The notes under the pieces: generated by a model
Seen by the model: the letters and a program-made list of their open reading frames with translations, nothing else
The model's database searches: none
Told to the model about the DNA's origin: nothing
DNA from: Actinomadura montaniterrae
GTDB lineage: Bacteria > Actinomycetota > Actinomycetes > Streptosporangiales > Streptosporangiaceae
Direction of reading: 5' to 3'
Assembly: GCF_008923365.1 (NCBI RefSeq)
Contig: NZ_WBMR01000012.1
Span: 48,889-92,563 of the forward strand
Length of the DNA: 43,675 bases
Program-made: the position numbers and the translations under genes
Part shown: positions 8,245 through 17,291 of the stretch, one piece after another
How the letters are laid out: every line of letters begins with the position of its first letter
How positions within the stretch are numbered: position 1 is the stretch's first letter

Positions 8245-9053
8245 TGGGCACCGTGACCGCGCCGGCGGCGCAGCCGGTGCGCGAGGCCCGACGCCGGAGG
8301 GTGCCGTCCCGCGCGCGCGGACTCGGCCTCAACCTCGTCGCGCTGCTGCTCGGCATCGGGCTCTGGGCGCTCCTCGCGGGCCTCGGCGTCCAGGGGCTGC
8401 CCGGCCCGGTCCGGGTGGCGCACCGCGCGGCCGAGGTGCTCGGCGACGGGACGCTGGAGGGCGACGCGCTGGCCAGCCTGCGCCGGGTGCTGCTCGGGTT
8501 CGCGCTGGGGACGGCCCTGGCGGTCCCCGCCGGCTTCCTGATGGGCTGGTACGGCGTCGCGCGCGGGCTGCTGGAGCCGTGGGTGCAGTTCTTCCGGACG
8601 ATCCCGCCGCTGGCGATCATCCCGCTGGCCATCGTCGTGCTCGGCATCGGCGAGACGCCGAAGATCCTGGTGATCGCGCTGGGCGCGTTCCTGTCGTGCG
8701 TAATCTCTACTTTTCAGGGCGTGATTGGGGTGGACCCAACGCTGGTCAACGCGGCACGGGTGCTCGGCGCCGGGGACCGGGTCATCTTCACCCGCGTCGT
8801 CGTCCCGGCCTCGACGCCGTTCATCGTCGTCGGGATGCGGATCGGGCTCGGCTCGGCGTGGGCCACCCTGGTGGCGGCCGAGCTGATCGCCGCGCAGCAG
8901 GGCCTCGGCTTCCGGATGCAGCAGGCCCAGGTCTACTACGACCTCCCCACGATCTTCGTCGGGCTGATCACGATCGGCGTGCTCGGCCTGCTCATGGACC
9001 GGCTGCTGCTGCTCGCCGAGCGGCGGCTCGGCGGCTGGCAGGACCGCCGGTGA
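8244..9053 (+). CDS. ABC transporter permease, SsuC/TauC type
   Basis: A 269-residue inner-membrane protein of the nitrate/sulfonate/taurine permease family. It has a hydrophobic N-terminal helix (about 30-50), then further segments at roughly 90-115, 125-150, 190-215 and 235-255. The EAA-type cytoplasmic loop reads [20 protein letters not shown] (about 170-189). [20 protein letters not shown] is the family hallmark. Residues 153-161 are encoded by an unusual run of low-GC codons (8700-8726). It starts inside the end of the propeller gene and ends on GTGA with the ATPase, so the three transporter parts are made together. Confidence 0.9.
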   Translation: MGTVTAPAAQPVREARRRRVPSRARGLGLNLVALLLGIGLWALLAGLGVQGLPGPVRVAHRAAEVLGDGTLEGDALASLRRVLLGFALGTALAVPAGFLMGWYGVARGLLEPWVQFFRTIPPLAIIPLAIVVLGIGETPKILVIALGAFLSCVISTFQGVIGVDPTLVNAARVLGAGDRVIFTRVVVPASTPFIVVGMRIGLGSAWATLVAAELIAAQQGLGFRMQQAQVYYDLPTIFVGLITIGVLGLLMDRLLLLAERRLGGWQDRR

Positions 9054-9877
9054 ACGGGACGCGCCCGGACGGCGCCCGAACGGGGAAGGCGGCCCCGCCG
9101 GACGCCGCCAAGATCGAGTTCCGCGCGGTGGGGAAGGTCTACCCGGCCGCCGGCGGCGGGACCGCCGTCACCGCGCTCGGCGGGGTGGACCTCGGCATCG
9201 CCGACGAGGAGTTCGTCACCGTCGTCGGCCCGTCCGGCTGCGGCAAGAGCACGCTGCTCGGCGTTGCCGCCGGGCTCGTCCCGCCGACCTCCGGCGAGGT
9301 GCTGGTGGACGGCCGCCCGGTCACCGGACCGGGCCCGGAACGCGGCGTGATCTTCCAGCAGTACGCGCTGTTCCCCTGGCTGACCGTGCGGGGGAACGTC
9401 GAGTTCGGGCTGAAGGTCGCCGGGGTCCCGCGGCGGGAGCGCCGGGCGCGGGCCGAGCACTTCATCGGCCTCGTCGGGCTCGGCGACTTCGCCGACGCCC
9501 ATCCGCGGACGCTGTCGGGCGGCATGCGGCAGCGCTGCGCGCTCGCCCGCGCCTACGCCGCCGAGCCGCGGATCCTGCTGATGGACGAGCCGTTCGGCGC
9601 CCTCGACGCGCTGACCCGCGTCCGCATGCAGGACCGGCTCCTCGACATCTGGGGCCGGGAGCGCCGCACGGTCCTGTTCATCACCCACGACGTGGACGAG
9701 GCCGTCTACCTCGGCGGCCGGGTCGTCGTCATGGCCTCGCCGGGCCGCGTCCAGGAGGTCGTGGACGTCGGCCTGCCGCGGCCCCGCACCGAGGAGGTGC
9801 GGCTGTCCCCGGAGTTCGCGGAGATCCGCAACCGCATCTGGCATGCGGTCTACCACCAGGAAGGGAACACCACGTGA
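9050..9877 (+). CDS. ABC transporter ATPase, SsuB/TauB type
   Basis: A 275-residue ATPase from GTG 9050. Walker A is GPSGCGKST (60-68), Q-loop FQQYALFPW (102-110), signature LSGGMRQR (155-162), Walker B LLMDEP (176-181) and switch His213 (ITHD). YALFPWLTV and the short C-terminus without a regulatory domain match the SsuB/TauB group that energises sulfonate, taurine or nitrate uptake. About 20 extra N-terminal residues ([16 protein letters not shown]) precede the domain; a later start is possible, but GTG 9050 gives the 4-bp overlap seen throughout the operon. Confidence 0.92.
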   Translation: MNGTRPDGARTGKAAPPDAAKIEFRAVGKVYPAAGGGTAVTALGGVDLGIADEEFVTVVGPSGCGKSTLLGVAAGLVPPTSGEVLVDGRPVTGPGPERGVIFQQYALFPWLTVRGNVEFGLKVAGVPRRERRARAEHFIGLVGLGDFADAHPRTLSGGMRQRCALARAYAAEPRILLMDEPFGALDALTRVRMQDRLLDIWGRERRTVLFITHDVDEAVYLGGRVVVMASPGRVQEVVDVGLPRPRTEEVRLSPEFAEIRNRIWHAVYHQEGNTT

Positions 9878-10875
9878 GGATGCGCACCGCGCTGGCGGGA
9901 CTCGCCGCGGCCGTGCTGGCCCTGTCGACGGCCGGCTGCGGCGGCGACGCGAAGGCCGGGTCCGGCGGGTCGGAGAAGGTCCGGTTCGGCTACATCGCCG
10001 ACTTCAACGGCTCCAGCCTGCTCGCGATCGCCGCGAAGCAGGGGCTGTGGAAGAAGCAGGGCCTCAAGCCCGAGACGAAGGTGTTCACCAACGGCCCGCT
10101 GCAGATCCAGGCGCTCGGCGCCGGGGACCTGGACGCCGGCTACATCGGCCCCGGGGCGTTCTGGCTGCCCGCGTCCGGCAAGGCGAAGATCATCGCGATC
10201 AACGGGCTAGGGTTCGCCGACCACGTGATCGCCCAGCCGGGCCGCGGGATCCGCACGGTCGCCGATCTGAAGGGCAAGAAGGTCGGGGTGCCGGAGGGCA
10301 CGTCCGGCGACATGATCCTGTCGCTCGCGCTGAAGCGGGCCGGGCTGACCGCCAAGGACGTGAAGAAGGTCGCGATGGACCCGACGACGATCGTGTCCGC
10401 GTTCGCCTCCGGCCAGATCGACGCGGCCGGCATCTGGTACCCCCTGATCGACACGATCAAGCAGCGCAAGCCGGACCTGGTCGACCTCGCCGGCGACCGC
10501 GACTTCTACCCGGCGATGAGCTTCCCCAACGCGTTCGTCAGCGCCCCCGACCTGCCGAGCCGCAAGCCCGAGCTGGTCACCAAGCTCGACCGGGTGCTCC
10601 AGGAGGCCGCCGACTACCGCGCCGCGCACCTGGACGAGACGGTCAAGCTGACCGCCGCGTTCATGAAGCTGCCGGTCGACAAGGTCAAGGCAGACGCCGC
10701 GAACGGCGAGTACCCGACGACCGCCGACCTCGTCGCGAAGACGCAGGACGGGACCGTCGCCAAGTGGCTGGACGGGCTGGCCGCGCTGTTCGCCGAGTCC
10801 GGGAAGCTGAAGTCCGTGCCGAAGGCCGACACCTACTACGCGGGCGACCTGTACGCGAAGGCGGCCGGCAAGTGA
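9874..10875 (+). CDS. Substrate-binding lipoprotein, SsuA/TauA type
   Basis: A 333-residue lipoprotein. The signal peptide ([17 protein letters not shown]) ends in the lipobox LSTAGC with lipidated Cys22. The mature part is a NMT1/SsuA-type periplasmic-binding fold: FGYIADFNGSSLLAIAAKQG, the NGPLQIQALGAGDLDAGYIG loop, and VADLKGKKVGVPEGTSGD. These loops normally hold an oxyanion such as a sulfonate or sulfate ester, which agrees with the downstream sulfatase. The start is GTG 9874, overlapping the ATPase stop. It would sit on the outer face of the membrane and feed the SsuC-like permease. Confidence 0.9.
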   Translation: MRMRTALAGLAAAVLALSTAGCGGDAKAGSGGSEKVRFGYIADFNGSSLLAIAAKQGLWKKQGLKPETKVFTNGPLQIQALGAGDLDAGYIGPGAFWLPASGKAKIIAINGLGFADHVIAQPGRGIRTVADLKGKKVGVPEGTSGDMILSLALKRAGLTAKDVKKVAMDPTTIVSAFASGQIDAAGIWYPLIDTIKQRKPDLVDLAGDRDFYPAMSFPNAFVSAPDLPSRKPELVTKLDRVLQEAADYRAAHLDETVKLTAAFMKLPVDKVKADAANGEYPTTADLVAKTQDGTVAKWLDGLAALFAESGKLKSVPKADTYYAGDLYAKAAGK

Positions 10876-12392
10876 CCGGAGCGGACGCGCCCCGCAACAT
10901 CCTGTTCCTGATGACCGACCAGCACCGGGTCGACACGCTCGGCTGCTACGCGGCGGACGGCTCGGTGAGCACCCCGCACCTGGACGCCCTGGCGGCGGCG
11001 GGAACGCGCTTCGACCGGTCCTACACGCCGACCGCGATCTGCGCGCCCGCCCGGGCCAGCCTGCTCACCGGGTACGCGCCGTTCCGGCACCGGCTGCTCG
11101 CCAACCGGGAGCGCAACGTCGGCTACCTGGACGAGCTGGCCGACGGCCAGTTCACCTTCGCCGAACCGCTCGCCAAGGCCGGATACAACCTCGGCCTCAT
11201 CGGCAAATGGCATGTCGGCGCCGAGCGGAGCGCGGGCCACTACGGCTTCGACGGCCCGCACCTGCCCGGCTGGCACAACCCGGTGGACCACCCCGACTAC
11301 CTCGCCTACCTGGAGGAACGCGGGCTCCCGCCGTTCGCGATCACGAACCCGATCCGGGGGACGCTGCCGAACCGCAGGCCGGGCAACCTGCTCGCGGCGC
11401 GGCTGAGCCAGCCGCTGGAGGCGACGTTCGAGCACTACCTCGCCACCCGCGCGATCGAGCACCTGGAGCGGTACGCCGAGGACTACAGGACGGGCCGCCG
11501 CCCGTTCTTCCTCGCGACCCACTTCTTCGGACCGCACCTGCCGTACCTGCTCCCGGACGAGTACTACGACCGCTACGACCCGGCGGACGTCGAGCTCCCC
11601 GCGTCGGTGGCCGAGACGTTCGAGGGCAAGCCCGCCGTGCAGCGCCGGTACAGCGAGCTGTGGACCTACGACACGCTGCCGGAGGAGGTGTCCCGCGAGC
11701 TGATCGCCGTCTACCGGGGCTACGTGGCGATGATCGACCACGAGATCGGCCGCATCCTGGCCGCCCTCGCCGACCTCGGCCTCGACGGCTCGACGGCCGT
11801 CCTTTTCACCGCCGACCACGGCGAGTTCACCGGGGCGCACCGGCTGCACGACAAGGGCCCGGCCATGTACGAGGACATCTACCGCACGCCCGGCATCGTC
11901 CGGGTCCCGGGCGCACCGGAAGGACGCGTCAGCGGCGAGTTCGTCGGGCTCATGGATCTGACCGCCACCATCCTCGACCTCGCCGGGCAGGACACGTCCC
12001 CGGCGGTCGACGGGCGCAGCGTCCTGCCGCTGGTCGAGGGGCGCGACGTCGCATGGCGGCGGGAGTGGGTCGCCGAGTTCCACGGCCACCACTTCCCCTA
12101 CCCGCAGCGGATGATCCACGACGGCCGGTACAAGCTCGTGGTCAACCCGGAGTCCCGCGACGAGCTGTACGACCTGGACGCCGACCCGCACGAGCTGCTC
12201 AACCGCGTCGACCACCCCGAGCTCGCGGACGTCCGGCGCCGCCTCACCCGCCGGCTCTACGAGCTGCTGGTGGAGCGCGGCGACAACTTCCACCACTGGA
12301 TGAGCGTGATGTCCGACACCGGGCCGCTCGACCACGACCCGACGCTCTCGGCGTTCGAACGCGGCGCCGGCGTGTACGGAAAGGAGACCTGA
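10872..12392 (+). CDS. Sulfatase (arylsulfatase-family, Cys-type)
   Basis: A 506-residue alkaline-phosphatase-superfamily sulfatase from GTG 10872. The activation signature is C57-A-P-A-R61 followed by ASLLTG, where Cys57 would be converted to formylglycine. Metal ligands include Asp16 and Gln17 (LMTDQH) and the TADHGEF loop in the second half. GKWHVG and the C-terminal DELYDLDADPHELLN are classic family motifs. There is no signal peptide, so it should act on imported substrate in the cytoplasm. It is the last gene of the ROK-ABC operon. Choline-sulfatase-like or sugar-sulfate specificity cannot be told apart by eye; the ROK and propeller partners favour a sulfated sugar. No formylglycine-generating enzyme gene is in the window. 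Confidence 0.9.
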   Translation: MTGADAPRNILFLMTDQHRVDTLGCYAADGSVSTPHLDALAAAGTRFDRSYTPTAICAPARASLLTGYAPFRHRLLANRERNVGYLDELADGQFTFAEPLAKAGYNLGLIGKWHVGAERSAGHYGFDGPHLPGWHNPVDHPDYLAYLEERGLPPFAITNPIRGTLPNRRPGNLLAARLSQPLEATFEHYLATRAIEHLERYAEDYRTGRRPFFLATHFFGPHLPYLLPDEYYDRYDPADVELPASVAETFEGKPAVQRRYSELWTYDTLPEEVSRELIAVYRGYVAMIDHEIGRILAALADLGLDGSTAVLFTADHGEFTGAHRLHDKGPAMYEDIYRTPGIVRVPGAPEGRVSGEFVGLMDLTATILDLAGQDTSPAVDGRSVLPLVEGRDVAWRREWVAEFHGHHFPYPQRMIHDGRYKLVVNPESRDELYDLDADPHELLNRVDHPELADVRRRLTRRLYELLVERGDNFHHWMSVMSDTGPLDHDPTLSAFERGAGVYGKET

Positions 12393-12401
12393 GGACCGCG
12401 G

Positions 12402-12423
12402 CCCGTCCTGACCGGGGGACGGG
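12402..12423. terminator. Convergent terminator hairpin
   Basis: CCCGTCC (12402-12408) pairs with GGACGGG (12417-12423) in the 33-bp gap between the sulfatase and the converging ABC ATPase. There is no U-tract, which is common in high-GC actinomycetes. Confidence 0.5.
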
Positions 12424-12425
12424 CG

Positions 12426-13700
12426 TCAGCGCTGGACGGGCGTGATGCGGCGGCCGTCCGCGCCGAACAGCAGCATCCGGTCGAGGTTCACCGTCAGCGC
12501 GACGTGGTCGCCGCGGTTCGGGCGCTGCCCCGGGTTCGCGCGGAAGATCAGGTCGGAGCGGCGGTGGTGGCCCTCGTGCTCCTCCGCCCGGCCGGGCTCG
12601 CCGGACGGGCGGCCGAGCATCTCCCGCAGCCGGTCGCGCAGGCCCGGCCGCCGGACCTCGGGCACCGCCGCGGGGACCGGCCGCCCGAACTCGCTCGCGT
12701 CCACCGTCGGGATGCCGGCCTGCGCGTACGCGAGCCACTCGTGGCCGTGGAACTCCAGCGCATGGACCTGCCCGGACAGCACCGTCCCGTGCCGGGCGGG
12801 CGAGCCCGGCGCGATCGGGACCAGCGTGTCCGGCCGGATCCCGGCGATCACCATCTGCCCGTGATGGCTGATCAGCGACGAGGCGCGCGGGTCGTCCCAC
12901 GGGATCGTCAGCCGCTGCGGGCCGAGGTCGAGCAGCAGCCCTTCGCCCTCGACGGCCCACAGCGTCGCCTGCAGCAGGTTGATCGGCGGGGAGCTGAGGA
13001 ACGCCGCGACGAACACCGTCGCCGGGTCCTCGTAGATCTGCTCGGGCGTGCCGACGTCCTCCAGGACGCCGTCGCGCAGCACCGCCATCCGGTCGGCCAT
13101 CGTCATGGCCTCGATCTGGTCGTGCGTGACGTAGACGGTGGTGGTGCGGCTCGAGCGGACCAGCGCGGCGATCTCCACGCGCAGCTCGGTGCGCAGCCCG
13201 GCGTCCAGGCTGGACAGCGGCTCGTCCATCAGGAACAGCGACGGCTCGCGGATCAGCGCCCGGCCGATCGCGGCGCGCTGCCGCTGCCCGCCGGACAGCG
13301 TGCCCGGCAGCCGGTCGATCATCGTGTTGAGGCCGAGCGCGCGCGCCAGCTCGACGACCTTCGCCGACGCCTCCGCGCGGTCGTCGCCCGACACCTCCAG
13401 CGGGAACATCATGTTGCCCTTGACGGTGCGGTGCGGGTAGAGCGCGCCCTCCTGGAACACCATCGCCACGTTCCGGTCGCGCGGCGGCAGGTCGTTGGCC
13501 ACCGACCCGTTCAGCCACAGGTCGCCGGAGGTGATCTCCTCCAGCCCGGCGATCATCCGCAGGATGGTGGACTTCCCGCACCCGGACGGCCCGAGGAGCA
13601 CGAACAGCTCGCCGTCGTTGATCCGCAGCCGGACCTTGCGGACGGCGACCTGCCCGCCGGGATACACCTTCTCGACGCCGTCCAGCACAACATCCGTCAT
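12426..13700 (-). CDS. Sugar ABC transporter ATPase (UgpC/MsmK/MsiK type), orphan
   Basis: A 424-residue ATPase from ATG 13700 (MTDVVLDG); ATG 13739 would add 13 residues. Walker A is GPSGCGKST, signature LSGGQRQR, Walker B LFLMDEP and switch HDQIEAMTMADR, followed by a TOBE-type regulatory C-terminus. This is the CUT1 carbohydrate-importer class, whose ATPase is often shared among several importers (MsiK). The C-terminal part has an insertion rich in Arg/Glu/Pro (GRPSGEPGRAEEHEGHHRRS) between TOBE strands. No permease or binding-protein gene adjoins it, so it either serves importers elsewhere or is a remnant. It converges on the sulfatase operon. Confidence 0.88.
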   Translation of the reverse strand: MTDVVLDGVEKVYPGGQVAVRKVRLRINDGELFVLLGPSGCGKSTILRMIAGLEEITSGDLWLNGSVANDLPPRDRNVAMVFQEGALYPHRTVKGNMMFPLEVSGDDRAEASAKVVELARALGLNTMIDRLPGTLSGGQRQRAAIGRALIREPSLFLMDEPLSSLDAGLRTELRVEIAALVRSSRTTTVYVTHDQIEAMTMADRMAVLRDGVLEDVGTPEQIYEDPATVFVAAFLSSPPINLLQATLWAVEGEGLLLDLGPQRLTIPWDDPRASSLISHHGQMVIAGIRPDTLVPIAPGSPARHGTVLSGQVHALEFHGHEWLAYAQAGIPTVDASEFGRPVPAAVPEVRRPGLRDRLREMLGRPSGEPGRAEEHEGHHRRSDLIFRANPGQRPNRGDHVALTVNLDRMLLFGADGRRITPVQR

Positions 13701-13940
13701 CAAGGCCGCCTGGGGGTGGGCAAGAACTCGGTGGGTCATCTCATCGCGTCACAATCCGTTTGTCCATAGCTGGCGCAGGGTTACCAGCCGTTAACAAGGC
13801 CGGGTCCGGCCACGTGCGACGCGCCCGTCACGGTGGTCGCGCGGTGCCGGGCCCGGCGGACAGCCGGGGCCCGGCCCGGGGGAGAGCGGGTTGCGGTGGG
13901 ATGGCTTGGATGTCGGCGTGGCGCCGTAGACTCCTTCGCT

Positions 13941-15896
13941 GTGGCAGGCCGTATTCGCAATGAGGACATCGCGCTCGTACGCGAGCGGTCGTCCATCGCC
14001 GACGTCATCGGCGAGTACCTGCAGCTGCGGAGCGCGGGCGGCGGCAACCTCAAGGGCCTGTGCCCCTTCCACGACGAGAAGTCGCCGTCGTTCAACGTGA
14101 CCCCGTCGCGGGGGCTGTACTTCTGCTTCGGCTGCGAGGCGGGCGGCGACGTCATCAAGTTCGTCCAGGAGATCGAGCACCTGTCGTTCTCCGAGGCGGT
14201 CGAGCGGCTCGCCGCGCAGGTCGGCATCCAGCTCCGCTACGAGGACGGCGGCGGGCGCGGCCCCCGGCAGGACACCGGGCAGCGCGCGCGCCTGCTGGAG
14301 GCGCACAAGGCGGCGGCCGAGTTCTACGTCGAGCACCTCGCCTCTGCCGAGGGCGCGATCGGCCGCACGTTCCTGTCCGAGCGCGGGTTCGAGGCCGCGG
14401 ACGCGGCGCACTTCGGCGTCGGGTTCGCGCCGCGCGAGTGGGAGGGCCTCGTCCGGCACCTGCGCGGGCGCGGGTTCGCCGACCGCGACATCGTCGCCGG
14501 CGGGCTGGCCAAGGAGGGGCGCCGCGGCCCGATGGACCGGTTCCGCGGCCGGCTGATGTGGCCGATCCGCGACCTGTCCGGCGACGTCATCGGGTTCGGG
14601 GCGCGCCGCCTCTACGAGGACGACGACGGACCGAAGTACCTGAACACCCCCGAGTCGCCGCTGTTCCACAAGAGCTCGGTGCTGTACGGGGCGGACCTGG
14701 CGAAGAAGGAGATCGCGCGGCGGCGGCAGGCCGTGGTGGTCGAGGGCTACACCGACGTGATGGCCTGCCACCTGTCCGGGGTGCAGACGGCGATCGCCAC
14801 GTGCGGGACGGCGTTCGGCGACGACCACATCAAGATCCTGCGCCGGCTGCTGATGGACCAGGACGAGTTCCGCGGCGAGGTGATCTTCACCTTCGACGGC
14901 GACTCGGCGGGCCAGAAGGCGGCGCTGCGCGCGTTCGCCGACGAGCAGAAGTTCGTCACGCAGACGTTCGTGGCCGTCCAGCCGGACGGCCTGGACCCGT
15001 GCGACCTGCGGATCCGGCACGGCGACGCGGCGGTGCGCGACCTGGTCGCGTCGCGGCTGCCGCTGTTCGAGTTCGCGGTGCGCAGCGCGATCCAGCAGCA
15101 CGACCTCGACACCGCGGAGGGCCGGCTGGCCGCCCTCGACGCGGCGGCGCCCGTCGTCGCGGCCATCAAGGACCGGGCGCTGCGGCAGATGTACGCGGTG
15201 AGCCTCGACCGCTGGCTCGGGATCATGGACGAGCAGTTCGTGCTGCGCCGCGTCCGGGAGCTGGCGAACCGGCGGCACGCGCAGGCGCGCAACGGGCGCG
15301 GCAACGGCCGCAACGGCGCGATGCCGAACGGCAACGGCAACGGCGCCCCCGGGAACGGCGCGAACGGCAACGGCGGGAACGGCGGGAACGGGGCGGTGCC
15401 GCAGCGGCCGGCCTACGACCCGAACGACCCGGAGGTGCAGCGGGAGCGCGAGCTGCTGAAGCTGGCGGTGCAGCGTCCGGCGATGCTCGGGCCGGTGTTC
15501 GACGAGGTCCCGGAGGGTGCGTTCATCGCGCCGCCGCACGCCGCGGTGCGCGCGGTGATCGCGCAGGCGGGCGGCGTTACCGCGGCGGGCAACGCCTCGG
15601 AGTGGGCGATGACGCTGCTGGAGAGGGCGCCGAACGAGCAGGTCAGGGATCTGATCACCATGCTCGGAGTCGAGCCGGTACGGTCCGCACAGGAATCGGA
15701 CGACCGCTATGCCGTGGAACTGCTGGCCCGAATACAGGAACGCCAGCTCACCCGCATGATCGCGGACGTGAAATCTAAACTCCAGCGGCTGAATCCGGTC
15801 GAGGACCCCGAGCAGTACAACCGGCTCTTCGGCGATCTTGTCGCGCTTGAGCAGCAGAGACGGGTGTTGCGGGAGCGAGGGCTTGGATCCCAGTAG
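13941..15896 (+). CDS. dnaG: DNA primase DnaG
   Basis: A 651-residue primase from GTG 13941 (VAGRIRNEDI), 8 bp after a possible -10 TAGACT (13927-13932). The CHC2 zinc finger has C41, H44, C62 and C65 (CPFHDE and CFGC). The primase core and Toprim domain include VVVEGYTDVMACH and TFDGDSAGQKAA. A C-terminal DnaB-interacting helical domain follows (about 490-651). Residues about 449-488 between core and C-domain are an unusual Asn-Gly repeat linker. It synthesises RNA primers for lagging-strand replication. It is followed directly by a primary-type sigma factor gene, the classic dnaG-rpoD neighbourhood of the macromolecular synthesis operon without rpsU. Confidence 0.97.
   Translation: MAGRIRNEDIALVRERSSIADVIGEYLQLRSAGGGNLKGLCPFHDEKSPSFNVTPSRGLYFCFGCEAGGDVIKFVQEIEHLSFSEAVERLAAQVGIQLRYEDGGGRGPRQDTGQRARLLEAHKAAAEFYVEHLASAEGAIGRTFLSERGFEAADAAHFGVGFAPREWEGLVRHLRGRGFADRDIVAGGLAKEGRRGPMDRFRGRLMWPIRDLSGDVIGFGARRLYEDDDGPKYLNTPESPLFHKSSVLYGADLAKKEIARRRQAVVVEGYTDVMACHLSGVQTAIATCGTAFGDDHIKILRRLLMDQDEFRGEVIFTFDGDSAGQKAALRAFADEQKFVTQTFVAVQPDGLDPCDLRIRHGDAAVRDLVASRLPLFEFAVRSAIQQHDLDTAEGRLAALDAAAPVVAAIKDRALRQMYAVSLDRWLGIMDEQFVLRRVRELANRRHAQARNGRGNGRNGAMPNGNGNGAPGNGANGNGGNGGNGAVPQRPAYDPNDPEVQRERELLKLAVQRPAMLGPVFDEVPEGAFIAPPHAAVRAVIAQAGGVTAAGNASEWAMTLLERAPNEQVRDLITMLGVEPVRSAQESDDRYAVELLARIQERQLTRMIADVKSKLQRLNPVEDPEQYNRLFGDLVALEQQRRVLRERGLGSQ
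15286..15405 (+). repeat. Asn-Gly coding repeat inside dnaG
   Basis: Short AACGGC/AACGGG-type units repeat and encode a low-complexity linker such as PNGNGNGAPGNGANGNGGNG. The repeat is in frame and the gene stays open. Confidence 0.8.
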
Positions 15897-15955
15897 CCGG
15901 TATTACCGCGAAATGGGTCCTGTGATCTAGGCCGCATCTGTCGCAGACTGTCCCC

Positions 15956-17113
15956 GTGGGCCCTTCGGTGCTGCCAAGCGAGGCGCCATCGGTTGATCAG
16001 GTGGCGGACCTCGTCGCACGCGGCAGAGAGCGCGGCGGTGTGACCGTCGAAGACGTCGCTGCCGCGCTCGATCGCTCGGACTTGCCGGACGACTCCCTCG
16101 AACGGGTCGTCCGGATGCTCGCAGAGCAGGGGGTAGAGGTCCTCGAATCTCAGCAGGAGACCGAGGACGTCGCGCGAGCGGATGAGGGAGACCTCGGCAA
16201 GCGGGCGCCGACGAGCGACCTGGTCCGGATCTATCTGAGAGAGATCGGTCGCGTACCGCTTCTCACGGCAGAAGATGAAGTAGAACTGGCGAAATCGATC
16301 GAGGCGGGGCTGTTCGCGGAGGAGAAGATGGCGCACACGGCCGTCCTCTCCCGCGCCGAGCGGATCGACCTCGAACTGCTCTCCCGCGACGGAGTCCGGG
16401 CGAAGCAACGGCTGATCGAGGCCAACCTGCGGCTGGTGGTCTCGATCGCGAAACGGTACGTGGGCCGGGGAATGCTGTTCCTCGACCTGATCCAGGAAGG
16501 GAATCTCGGACTCATCCGTGCGGTCGAGAAGTTCGACTACACGAAGGGGTTCAAGTTCTCCACGTACGCCACCTGGTGGATCCGGCAGGCGATCACTCGC
16601 GCGATCGCCGACCAGGCGAGGACCATCCGGATCCCGGTGCACATGGTGGAGACGATCAACAAACTGGTCCGCGTGCAGCGGCAGATGCACCAGGACCTCG
16701 GCCGCGAACCCACCCCCGAGGAGATCGGCCTGGAGATGGGGCTGCCGCCCGTCCGGGTCGTGGAGATCCAGCGGATCGCGCAGGAGCCGGTCTCGCTGCA
16801 GTCGCCGATCGGTGAGGAGGACTCCGACCTCGGCGACTTCATCGAGGACGCGGACGCGGTGGTGCCGATCGAGGCCGCCGCGTTCATCCTGCTGCAGGAC
16901 CAGCTCGAGGACATCCTCGGCACGCTGTCGGAGCGGGAGCAGCGCATCATCCAGCTGCGCTTCGGCCTGACCGACGGGCATCCGCGCACGCTGGAGGAGG
17001 TCGGCCGGGAGTTCGGCGTGACCAGGGAGCGGATCCGGCAGATCGAGTCCAAGACCCTGGCCAAGCTGCGGCACCCGTCCCGCGCGCAGATGCTGCGCGA
17101 GTACCTCGAGTAG
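15956..17113 (+). CDS. RNA polymerase sigma-70 factor, RpoD/SigA/Hrd type
   Basis: A 385-residue sigma factor from GTG 15956. A region 1.1-like acidic N-terminus (about 10-65) is followed by region 1.2 ([18 protein letters not shown], 87-104), region 2 (150-220, with [20 protein letters not shown] and [14 protein letters not shown]), region 3 (230-300, with [12 protein letters not shown] and [17 protein letters not shown]) and region 4 (318-378) with the [23 protein letters not shown]. All promoter-contact helices are intact, so it recognises a consensus-type promoter. Its place after dnaG fits a principal or Hrd-type sigma; it is shorter than the main Streptomyces HrdB. The gene ends before a strong hairpin terminator. 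Confidence 0.93.
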   Translation: MGPSVLPSEAPSVDQVADLVARGRERGGVTVEDVAAALDRSDLPDDSLERVVRMLAEQGVEVLESQQETEDVARADEGDLGKRAPTSDLVRIYLREIGRVPLLTAEDEVELAKSIEAGLFAEEKMAHTAVLSRAERIDLELLSRDGVRAKQRLIEANLRLVVSIAKRYVGRGMLFLDLIQEGNLGLIRAVEKFDYTKGFKFSTYATWWIRQAITRAIADQARTIRIPVHMVETINKLVRVQRQMHQDLGREPTPEEIGLEMGLPPVRVVEIQRIAQEPVSLQSPIGEEDSDLGDFIEDADAVVPIEAAAFILLQDQLEDILGTLSEREQRIIQLRFGLTDGHPRTLEEVGREFGVTRERIRQIESKTLAKLRHPSRAQMLREYLE

Positions 17114-17159
17114 GAGCGGCCCGCCCGGACCGGGACCGGGCGGGGGAGAACGACAGGGG

Positions 17160-17200
17160 GCGACCGCCCTCCGGGCCCGAGCGGCCCGGAGGGCGGTCGC
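17160..17200 (+). terminator. Strong rho-independent-like terminator
   Basis: An 18-bp perfect stem (17160-17177 with 17183-17200) and a CGAGC loop lie 46 bp after the sigma gene stop. A smaller CCCGCCCGG/CCGGGCGGG hairpin precedes it at about 17119-17144. There is no U-tract. Confidence 0.8.
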
Positions 17201-17291
17201 TCGCCGTACGCGCCGATCGCCCGCCGTGGTCGCCGGGTTCCGCGGATCCGGCGCTTGACGTCGCATTTCGGGCGGACGGTGGATTACCGTA

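Noticed and set aside
13791..15539. Minus-strand open frame opposite dnaG
   Set aside because: Arg/His/Val-rich antisense frame; the plus strand encodes an unmistakable primase.
17255..17290. TTGACG...TACCGT promoter for the YbjQ gene
   Set aside because: The 24-bp spacing is too long for a normal sigma-70 promoter; I could not support a better one.
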